Assembly: GCA_036382575.1 (NCBI GenBank)
Contig: DASVHL010000022.1
Coordinates: 1-19,641 of the forward strand
Length of the DNA: 19,641 nt
Reading direction: 5' to 3'
From: UBA6022 sp036382575
GTDB lineage: Bacteria; Patescibacteriota; Saccharimonadia; Saccharimonadales; Saccharimonadaceae
Shown piece by piece: positions 14,791 through 19,641 of the stretch; within the stretch, counting starts at the first letter, position 1; each line of letters begins with the position of its first letter. Position numbers and translations under genes: made by a program. The notes beneath the pieces were generated by a model. It saw only the letters and a program-made list of their open reading frames with translations. It did not search any database and was not told the DNA's origin.

Positions 14791-14833
14791 ATTTACCAAA
14801 AATAAATCAATCAAAATCTCGAGGAGTAAGAAT

Positions 14834-15085
14834 ATGAACAAATTCACTACTATTAACAGTCCAGTTACAATCACCGCAATGGGATTCGGTCGCGACCTCC
14901 GCGCCTACCCACGTCGCATGGAATACGGTGGCACCACCTACAACTTCCTAGACGCGGGTATCCGTACGGTCATTCGTAGCGGCGAACGTATCGCACAGAT
15001 CCTGACACTCAGCGACGGTGCGAACGACTACTGCCTACGTACCGACAACCAAGGCGGCAGCTGGACCCTACTAAGCATCAATTAG
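14834..15085 (+). CDS. Small hypothetical protein, 83 aa
   Basis: No named family is recognised. The start at ATG 14834 is chosen because GAGGAG lies 7 nt upstream; an in-frame ATG at 14774 would fall inside the upstream terminator. The protein is basic and mostly beta-like, with 'INSPVTITAMGFGRDLRAYP' near the start, 'YNFLDAGIRTVIRSG' in the middle and 'DNQGGSWTLLSIN' at the end. No membrane segment or signal peptide is seen, so it should be cytoplasmic. It has a long leader with a terminator and a second intrinsic terminator after it, so its expression is probably regulated. Confidence 0.78.
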   Translation: MNKFTTINSPVTITAMGFGRDLRAYPRRMEYGGTTYNFLDAGIRTVIRSGERIAQILTLSDGANDYCLRTDNQGGSWTLLSIN

Positions 15086-15100
15086 TAGGGAAGTGAGGAA

Positions 15101-15132
15101 AGAGCGCTCCAAAATGGGGCGTTCTTTTGTTT
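15101..15132 (+). terminator. Intrinsic terminator after the 83-aa gene
   Basis: AGAGCGCTCC pairs with GGGGCGTTCT across the loop AAAAT (10 bp with two G-U wobbles), followed by TTTGTTT. It lies 15 nt after the stop. Confidence 0.85.
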
Positions 15133-15198
15133 AGCAGTTTACCGATCCGCAACACCTATGTTTTAATAAAAGTACCTTAACAGAGAGAAGGTGACGAA

Positions 15199-15345
15199 AT
15201 GTCAGAGACCAGCAGCCACAAGTCGCAGCTTGAAGCGAAAATCGCAAGCGCGCAGCAAGCTCACGACACGGTATTGGTGGATATGCTCAAGCAGCAACTT
15301 GCCGAGCATGAAAACACCATCACCATTCAACGGTCTGCACATTAG
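15199..15345 (+). CDS. 48-aa charged helical small protein
   Basis: ATG 15199 is preceded by GAGAAGGTG at a good distance. It opens a 48-codon frame ending at TAG 15345. The product is hydrophilic and almost entirely helix-forming ('QLEAKIASAQQAHDTVLVD', then 'MLKQQLAEHENTI'), and could form a short coiled coil. A weak promoter (TTTACC at 15138, 18 nt, TTTAAT at 15162) lies upstream, and a long hairpin follows 33 nt after the stop. A longer frame from GTG 15191 in another register has no well-placed RBS and runs into the hairpin. The small size keeps confidence moderate. Confidence 0.6.
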   Translation: MSETSSHKSQLEAKIASAQQAHDTVLVDMLKQQLAEHENTITIQRSAH

Positions 15346-15378
15346 CAGGCTATCACCCATCTCCCACCGAAAGGTACC

Positions 15379-15444
15379 CGTCCCACGCCCTACGACCAGG
15401 ATGCTTCCGCGCTCCTATTCGTAAGGCGTGGGACGCTTTTAATT
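15379..15444 (+). terminator. Long hairpin with T-rich tail, probable terminator of the 48-aa gene
   Basis: CGTCCCACGCC (15379-15389) and its exact reverse complement (15425-15435) pair, and the stem extends inward with TACGA/TCGTA after one mismatch, about 16 of 17 bp. The loop is about 23 nt. The tail is CTTTTAATTT. The stem is much longer than the other terminators in this window. Confidence 0.65.
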
Positions 15445-15448
15445 TGGC

Positions 15449-15477
15449 TTGCCTAAACCAGTTTTTTTCGTCATAAT
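15449..15477 (+). promoter_or_regulatory. Possible promoter of the histidine kinase gene
   Basis: TTGCCT (15449-15454), a 17-nt spacer, and CATAAT (15472-15477). The predicted leader contains AGGGGG at 15504-15509. Confidence 0.45.
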
Positions 15478-15570
15478 CATGCCATAAGCAAAATACTCTA
15501 AGTAGGGGGCTACACAATCAAACCACCAGCGCTGAATCTATTTTGGCATCGCCGCATTTGCCTGGCGATT

Positions 15571-17523
15571 ATGTTGGTGTCCGTAATAATCCTGGGTCTG
15601 TATGCCTGGTCTGCATTCATCAGTATGGACGAGCTGGGCACAGCGCTACATGTAAGTGACACTGTTGCTGGAATGACAGTGGCAACTTTCGTGGCCGGAC
15701 TTGTGTCATATTTCTGGGTGCCACAAAAATATATCTTTTGGGGATCATTCAGCGCCTACATGTTATTAATGGCCATGACTGCCGCGCTCATTATCGGTAC
15801 AGGCCATAGCGAATCACCATTCTTGGCACTATGGGCAGTCGTAGCGATCTTTGCTGGTGTCTTTAGTTTTTATGGAATCTTTCCGCTGTTTGCGGCCACA
15901 CTCGTTTACTTAGTTGTGCAATTTTCAGAAGATTCGCTAACAAGGGAAGCGATCGTCGCAACGGTACTTGCTGGTGAACTGCCACTGATCGTTAGCTATT
16001 TTATCTGGCACGTTAAATCATCTGCCGCCACTTCGACCGATCGTGCCTATCGCGATCTAGCCAGCGAGCTCAGTCAGGTTGCTAACAAGGCCGAAGTCGT
16101 CATTAACGCCATTGCTGATGGCGTGATTGCGGTTAACAGCCAGGGAGTTATTCAACTAATCAACCCAGCAGCTCAACAGATTATCGGCTGGGGCAAGCAA
16201 GATGCGTTAGCGCTAAGTTACAAATCCGTTCTTAAACTCCTCGACAAGGACGGCAACGAGGTCACTACCGCAAATGATCCTGTCGCTAATACATTGGCAA
16301 CTAACCAGCAGGTGACAACTAGTGATCTTTTCTTGCTGACAAACTCTGAAAAGCGACTACTCGTATCTGTTAATGTTTCACCAGTTGGCCAATTAGGGTC
16401 AGGGGCAATTATTGTCTTCCGTGACGTCACCAAAGAGAAGAGTGAAGAGCGCCAACAAGCCGAGTTTATTAGTACCGCCAGCCACGAGATGCGCACACCG
16501 GTTGCTTCGATCGAGGGCTACCTTGGACTAGCGCTCAACCCAGCCACCGCCTCGATTGACGAAAAGGCCCGTGACTTTATCAACAAAGCCCACGCTTCAG
16601 CTCAGCACCTAGGACGGCTCTTCCAGGACCTACTCGACGTTACCAAAGCTGATGACGGCCGCTTGTCGAATAATCCAAAAGTTGTCGACGTCGTGGCATT
16701 CACGCACGACATCATCGAAGGCCTCAAACCCAAGGCAGACGAAAAGGGTCTACGCACGTTGTTCAAACCTCTCCCTGACGACGATCGCAACGAACGCCGC
16801 CTGAATCCAGTATTCTACGTTAATGTCGATAACGACCACCTACGTGAAGTAATCGGTAATTTGATCGAAAACGCCATCAAATACACACCAAAGGGTGACG
16901 TTGTCGTTGATATTGGTGGCGATGCAGATCACGTCACCATCAGCGTTGCCGACAGCGGTATTGGCATTCCAAAGGAAGACCAGGCTCATTTATTCCAGAA
17001 GTTTTATCGTGTCGACAATACCGAAACACGCGAAATCGGTGGCACCGGCCTAGGGTTATACTTGTGCCGTCGCCTCGTCGAGACAATGAACGGCCGATTG
17101 TGGGTTGATAGCGAGTACAAACAGGGCAGTACCTTTTACGTCGAGCTACCTCGCACAAGCCACGAAGATGCCATGCAGATGATCGAGACTCTCAGTACTC
17201 AGACCGAAACACCAGCTATCGAAGAGGTTCAGGTGCAGCAAACGCCAGCGCCAACACCAGAAGCTCCAGCAATAGCACCTGCCACACCAATACCTGTGCC
17301 TGCAGAACAGCCAGCAATGCCAGCATATGAACCCGTCGCTGTGCCAGCTCCTGTCGCACCAGAGCCGGTTGTCACATCGGCCCCTCCGACACCAGTCATC
17401 CCGGCGCCACTGTCATCACGACCACAACAAAACACACCACTCTCTGCCATCGAACAGGACCCACGTCAATATATTCAAACCCGCAGCATGGATGTCGTCG
17501 TCCCACCGAGAAATCGAAATTAA
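15571..17523 (+). CDS. Membrane sensor histidine kinase with PAS domain and Pro/Ala-rich tail
   Basis: From ATG 15571 the product is 650 aa. About six hydrophobic segments fill residues 1-148. A PAS domain follows (about 170-285, 'VINAIADGVIAVN'), then HisKA with the phospho-acceptor H305 in 'STASHEMRTP', and a HATPase with N box 'NLIENAIKYTP' (N430, N434), G1 'DSGIGIP' (D461) and G2 'GGTGLGL' (490-496). It autophosphorylates and should pass phosphate to the response regulator gene 58 nt downstream. From about 528 on, 120 residues are a Pro/Ala/Val-rich linker ending in a basic 'PPRNRN'. The start is doubtful: the frame is open back to 15502, ATG 15571 has no good RBS and trims the first membrane helix, and AGGGGG is well placed for ATC 15517, which would add a 'HRR'-flanked N-terminus of 18 residues. 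Confidence 0.92.
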   Translation: MLVSVIILGLYAWSAFISMDELGTALHVSDTVAGMTVATFVAGLVSYFWVPQKYIFWGSFSAYMLLMAMTAALIIGTGHSESPFLALWAVVAIFAGVFSFYGIFPLFAATLVYLVVQFSEDSLTREAIVATVLAGELPLIVSYFIWHVKSSAATSTDRAYRDLASELSQVANKAEVVINAIADGVIAVNSQGVIQLINPAAQQIIGWGKQDALALSYKSVLKLLDKDGNEVTTANDPVANTLATNQQVTTSDLFLLTNSEKRLLVSVNVSPVGQLGSGAIIVFRDVTKEKSEERQQAEFISTASHEMRTPVASIEGYLGLALNPATASIDEKARDFINKAHASAQHLGRLFQDLLDVTKADDGRLSNNPKVVDVVAFTHDIIEGLKPKADEKGLRTLFKPLPDDDRNERRLNPVFYVNVDNDHLREVIGNLIENAIKYTPKGDVVVDIGGDADHVTISVADSGIGIPKEDQAHLFQKFYRVDNTETREIGGTGLGLYLCRRLVETMNGRLWVDSEYKQGSTFYVELPRTSHEDAMQMIETLSTQTETPAIEEVQVQQTPAPTPEAPAIAPATPIPVPAEQPAMPAYEPVAVPAPVAPEPVVTSAPPTPVIPAPLSSRPQQNTPLSAIEQDPRQYIQTRSMDVVVPPRNRN

Positions 17524-17565
17524 AAATAAAACATAAGAGCTATAGCATTTTCAAAAGCAGTTCAG

Positions 17566-17571
17566 TACAAT
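17566..17571 (+). promoter_or_regulatory. Possible -10 box of the response regulator gene
   Basis: TACAAT lies 10 nt before ATG 17582, the same distance as in the hsdR and pilin genes. No clear -35 is seen. AGGGGA between the box and the ATG could also act as an RBS if transcription comes from the kinase gene. Confidence 0.35.
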
Positions 17572-17581
17572 AGGGGATAAT

Positions 17582-18400
17582 ATGACCAAAATACTACTGG
17601 TAGAAGACGACAAAAGTCTCCGCGAAATCTATGGGGTACGCCTATTAGCCGAAGGATACGATATTGTATCAGCTGGCGATGGCGAAGAAGCTCTAGCAAT
17701 GGCCATCAAAGAACGCCCACAATTAATCGTGAGTGATGTGATGATGCCAAAGATTAGCGGTTTTGACATGCTGGATATTCTACGTTCAACAACCGAAACA
17801 AAAGACATCAAAGTAATCATGATGACCGCCCTGAGCAGCGAAGATCAGCGTGCACGCGGTGAAGCACTCGGTGCTGATCGCTACCTCGTAAAATCTCAGG
17901 TAGGTATCGAGGATGTTGTTCGAACTGTTCACGATGTACTAAGTGATGCGCCGGTCAGCGCACCTGGAACCACTAATTTTGCCGCCCCAGCACCAGCTAA
18001 TCGTCCTACAACACCAGCCGTTCCGCCACGACAGTCAGCGCCAGCATACCAGACTCCGAACGAAACACCTGCGCCTGGTGGATTACCTCAACCAACCGCA
18101 CCGTTCTCGACACCACGACCTGCCAACCTTGGTGACCGTGTTATTCACCCTATGCCACAATCACCAGATACTAAACCAGACCTTGGTAGCTTGATTGATC
18201 AAGAATTAGGTAACGCCGCTCCAGTAGCCCCTGCGCCCGCAGCACCAGTTGCGCCAACACCAGCGGCAACTCCCGCACCAGCCCCTCAGCCGCAACCACC
18301 GGTAATGCCACCAGCACCAACTGCGGCTCCAGTGGCTCCACCTCCAGTGCCACCAGCACCGACTAATCCGACACAACCACCAGCTCCAACGGCGTACTAG
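17582..18400 (+). CDS. Response regulator receiver with Pro/Ala-rich tail and no DNA-binding domain
   Basis: Residues 1-122 are a complete receiver domain: acidic pocket D9-D10, phosphorylation site D52 in 'VSDVMMP', T82 in 'MMTAL', and K104 in 'YLVKSQ'. The remaining 150 residues are low-complexity Pro/Ala/Thr sequence with a few islands such as 'LGDRVIHPMPQ' and 'LGSLIDQELG'. No winged helix, HTH or enzymatic output domain is visible, so the protein may act by binding other proteins. It lies 58 nt after the histidine kinase, its likely partner. AGGGGA is 4 nt before the ATG. The tail shares its composition with the tail of the kinase, an unusual match between the two partners. Confidence 0.92.
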   Translation: MTKILLVEDDKSLREIYGVRLLAEGYDIVSAGDGEEALAMAIKERPQLIVSDVMMPKISGFDMLDILRSTTETKDIKVIMMTALSSEDQRARGEALGADRYLVKSQVGIEDVVRTVHDVLSDAPVSAPGTTNFAAPAPANRPTTPAVPPRQSAPAYQTPNETPAPGGLPQPTAPFSTPRPANLGDRVIHPMPQSPDTKPDLGSLIDQELGNAAPVAPAPAAPVAPTPAATPAPAPQPQPPVMPPAPTAAPVAPPPVPPAPTNPTQPPAPTAY

Positions 18401-18409
18401 TGTTATACT
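18401..18409 (+). promoter_or_regulatory. Extended -10 promoter of the pseudouridine synthase gene (leaderless type)
   Basis: TGTTATACT, an extended -10, starts right after the response regulator stop codon and ends 7 nt before ATG 18417. The transcript would begin at or next to the A of ATG. AGGAG at 18411-18415 is only 1 nt from ATG, too close for a normal RBS. Confidence 0.5.
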
Positions 18410-18416
18410 TAGGAGA

Positions 18417-19118
18417 ATGAGTCTGCCTGAACCTGACAAGACCCTGCGTCTAAATAAATATCTTGCCCTACATTTGGGCCTTTCTCGTCGTGAAGCTGAC
18501 GAATATATTGAACGTGGCTATGTCAAAGTGAATGGCATTGTTATTGATCTTGGGGCACGCATTAACGAAGGTGATGAAGTAATTGTAAACGGCAAGCCCG
18601 TCACAGCCTCAGCAGACCTGCAATACCTGGCATTCAATAAACCTGCCGGATATGTATGCTCACGCCGCTCGCAGGGCGATCTACCGACCATCTACGAGCT
18701 ATTGCCGCCAGAATACCATAGCCTTAAAACAGTAGGGCGGCTCGACTTTAATAGTTCAGGGTTGATCATCCTTACTAACGATGGTGACTTTACCTATCGT
18801 TTGACGCACCCTAAATTTGCCAAGACCAAAATTTATAATGTCCGCCTGGACCGAGACCTGGAACCGCTACATCAACAGATGATCAGTGATTACGGCGTCC
18901 AGCTCGAAGATGGCCCAAGTAAAATGACGCTTGAGCGATTGTCTGATGATAACCGTGATGAATGGAAAGTTGTTATGACCGAAGGTCGCAACCGCCAGAT
19001 CCGTCGTACCTTTGCGAGCCTGGGGTACGACGTCAGAAAGCTTCACCGTACTAATTTTGGTAATTATTCAATTGGTGATATACGTCCCGGCAAGTTCGAA
19101 ATCGTCGATATGCGTTAG
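18417..19118 (+). CDS. RsuA/RluB/RluE-family 16S/23S rRNA pseudouridine synthase
   Basis: The 233-residue enzyme isomerises a uridine in ribosomal RNA to pseudouridine. An S4 RNA-binding domain covers about residues 9-56 ('RLNKYLALHLGLSRREADEY', 'VKVNG'). The catalytic domain includes 'LAFNKPAGYVCS', the active-site motif 'VGRLDFNSSGL' with D110, 'THPKFAKTKIY' and 'TEGRNRQIRR', all standard for the RsuA family. The length is normal for a minimal S4 plus synthase protein. Whether the target is 16S (RsuA-like) or 23S (RluB-like) cannot be told from the sequence alone. It starts 16 nt after the response regulator gene and probably has its own promoter. Confidence 0.93.
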   Translation: MSLPEPDKTLRLNKYLALHLGLSRREADEYIERGYVKVNGIVIDLGARINEGDEVIVNGKPVTASADLQYLAFNKPAGYVCSRRSQGDLPTIYELLPPEYHSLKTVGRLDFNSSGLIILTNDGDFTYRLTHPKFAKTKIYNVRLDRDLEPLHQQMISDYGVQLEDGPSKMTLERLSDDNRDEWKVVMTEGRNRQIRRTFASLGYDVRKLHRTNFGNYSIGDIRPGKFEIVDMR

Positions 19119-19123
19119 GTGAT

Positions 19124-19149
19124 ATATGCGTAAGCATATTGCATTTTTT
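19124..19149 (+). terminator. Possible terminator after the pseudouridine synthase gene
   Basis: ATATGC and GCATAT pair around a GTAA (GNRA-type) loop, then TGCA and six T follow. The stem is short and AT-rich, so it may be weak. The next promoter's -35 box overlaps it. Confidence 0.4.
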
Positions 19150-19167
19150 AGTCATTTGTGATATAAT
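19139..19167 (+). promoter_or_regulatory. Promoter of the last gene in the window
   Basis: TTGCAT (19139-19144), a 17-nt spacer, and extended -10 TGATATAAT (19159-19167). The 9-nt -10 motif is identical to that of the DUF2130 gene. The leader is about 40 nt and includes CGGAG before ATG 19214. Confidence 0.7.
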
Positions 19168-19213
19168 GCAATTATTCTCGCACATCGACAACTGATCAGA
19201 ATCGGAGTCCGCT

Positions 19214-19636
19214 ATGTCATTGGAACCCACCGTGCCGACGATTCTCATGACTCGTCCACCGAAGACCACGCGTACCATCGCGTATACAGATTCACTTGAT
19301 GCCGCAAGGCAAATCTACGACCTGCGCAACTTCGTTGCATGCAACGGGGAATACGACGCCACCAACGGCAACCTCACGATCAACTCACTTGAAGGTGAGC
19401 AGGTTGTGTACACACCTCAAGGTGATGCCACTGAATCCGAATTGCGATTGAGGACCTGCAATATTCTCGTTAGGCATGGTTTATTCTCGTCCACATCAAC
19501 AGCAGTCGCAGGAACTTTTGGCGTATGCGAACCGGGCGAAGACCCCATCCGTCGCAGCTTCCAGTTCACGAGAAGTGACGAGGGCACCAAGGTCATCCCG
19601 ACCACATACGTGACGAAAGAGCAAACGCCGTCCTGA
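19214..19636 (+). CDS. Hypothetical protein, 140 aa
   Basis: No family is recognised. ATG 19214 follows CGGAG by 7 nt, and a strong promoter lies upstream. The protein starts with a Pro/Thr-rich stretch, then looks mixed alpha/beta ('SLDAARQIYDLRNFVACN', 'GNLTINSLEGEQVVYTP', 'LRLRTCNILVRHGLF'). No membrane segment or signal peptide is seen. It has three cysteines without a metal-binding pattern. TGA ends it 5 nt before the window edge. Like the genes at 9564, 10092 and 12921, it is a single-gene unit with its own promoter and no known domain. Confidence 0.72.
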   Translation: MSLEPTVPTILMTRPPKTTRTIAYTDSLDAARQIYDLRNFVACNGEYDATNGNLTINSLEGEQVVYTPQGDATESELRLRTCNILVRHGLFSSTSTAVAGTFGVCEPGEDPIRRSFQFTRSDEGTKVIPTTYVTKEQTPS

Positions 19637-19641
19637 TCAAA

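Larger units (their letters stand above)
14498..14833 (+). other. Intergenic region holding a promoter and a non-coding transcript
   Basis: This 336-nt stretch has no plausible gene. It contains an apparent promoter at 14527-14557, a roughly 230-nt structured segment ending in a terminator at 14790, and the RBS (GAGGAG at 14821-14826) of the 83-aa gene. No clear terminator is seen for the pilin gene. Confidence 0.7.

Noticed and set aside
14774..14833. Longer version of the 83-aa protein from ATG 14774
   Set aside because: It begins within the terminator and T tract and has no RBS, while ATG 14834 has GAGGAG at ideal spacing.
15191..15424. 77-codon frame starting at GTG 15191
   Set aside because: It overlaps the 48-aa frame in another register, has no well-placed RBS, and runs through the hairpin at 15379-15435.
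17229..17450. Open frames on the opposite strand of the Pro/Ala tail regions (also around 18171-18439)
   Set aside because: Long antisense frames are a side effect of GC-rich, repetitive Pro/Ala codons; they lack RBS sites, and the sense proteins are clear.
17535..17550. GCTATAGC palindrome between the kinase and regulator genes as a terminator
   Set aside because: It is only 8 nt with no loop and no T run, too small to support a terminator call.

Overview
The window looks like part of a chromosome from a Candidate Phyla Radiation (Patescibacteria) bacterium, most plausibly Candidatus Saccharibacteria (TM7). This is inference. The basis is dense packing of small genes, type IV pilin and two-component proteins with Pro/Ala-rich tails, many short orphan genes, and a mix of leaderless and Shine-Dalgarno starts. 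TGA is used as a normal stop (YitT gene, last gene), so the UGA-as-glycine code of Absconditabacteria/Gracilibacteria does not apply. There are no tRNA or rRNA genes, CRISPR arrays or insertion sequences that I can see.

Region 1 (1-7741) is a co-directional defence-type block. It holds the 3' end of a DUF4357 (probably GIY-YIG) protein, a RadC-family protein, a type I restriction subunit HsdR, a single polypeptide that fuses the HsdM methyltransferase to an HsdS specificity subunit with two target-recognition domains, and a reverse transcriptase of the defence-associated (UG/Abi) kind. The RT ribosome binding site lies inside the last codons of hsdMS. HsdR cuts, HsdMS modifies and recognises DNA, and the RT is probably a second antiviral layer made from the same transcript. 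hsdR has its own extended -10 promoter and appears leaderless.

Region 2 (7742-12793) holds a DUF2130 coiled-coil protein with a PD-(D/E)XK-like core, a small membrane protein, two minus-strand orphan genes each with its own promoter and terminators between them, a YitT-family membrane protein, and a stand-alone (p)ppGpp synthetase-like RelA/SpoT protein.

Region 3 (12794-15440) holds an orphan gene whose promoter overlaps a perfect AT-rich palindrome, a type IV pilin-like protein carrying a C-terminal F5/8C (discoidin)-like domain, a roughly 230-nt non-coding segment bounded by a promoter and a terminator that looks like a riboswitch or attenuator leader, an 83-aa protein, and a 48-aa charged helical small protein followed by a long hairpin.

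Region 4 (15441-19641) holds a membrane PAS histidine kinase and its response regulator, both ending in long Pro/Ala-rich tails and with no DNA-binding output domain on the regulator. They are followed by an RsuA/RluB-family pseudouridine synthase and a final orphan gene. Across the window, -10 boxes of the form TGnTATAAT or near variants recur, and in four cases the -10 box sits only 7 to 10 nt from the start codon.
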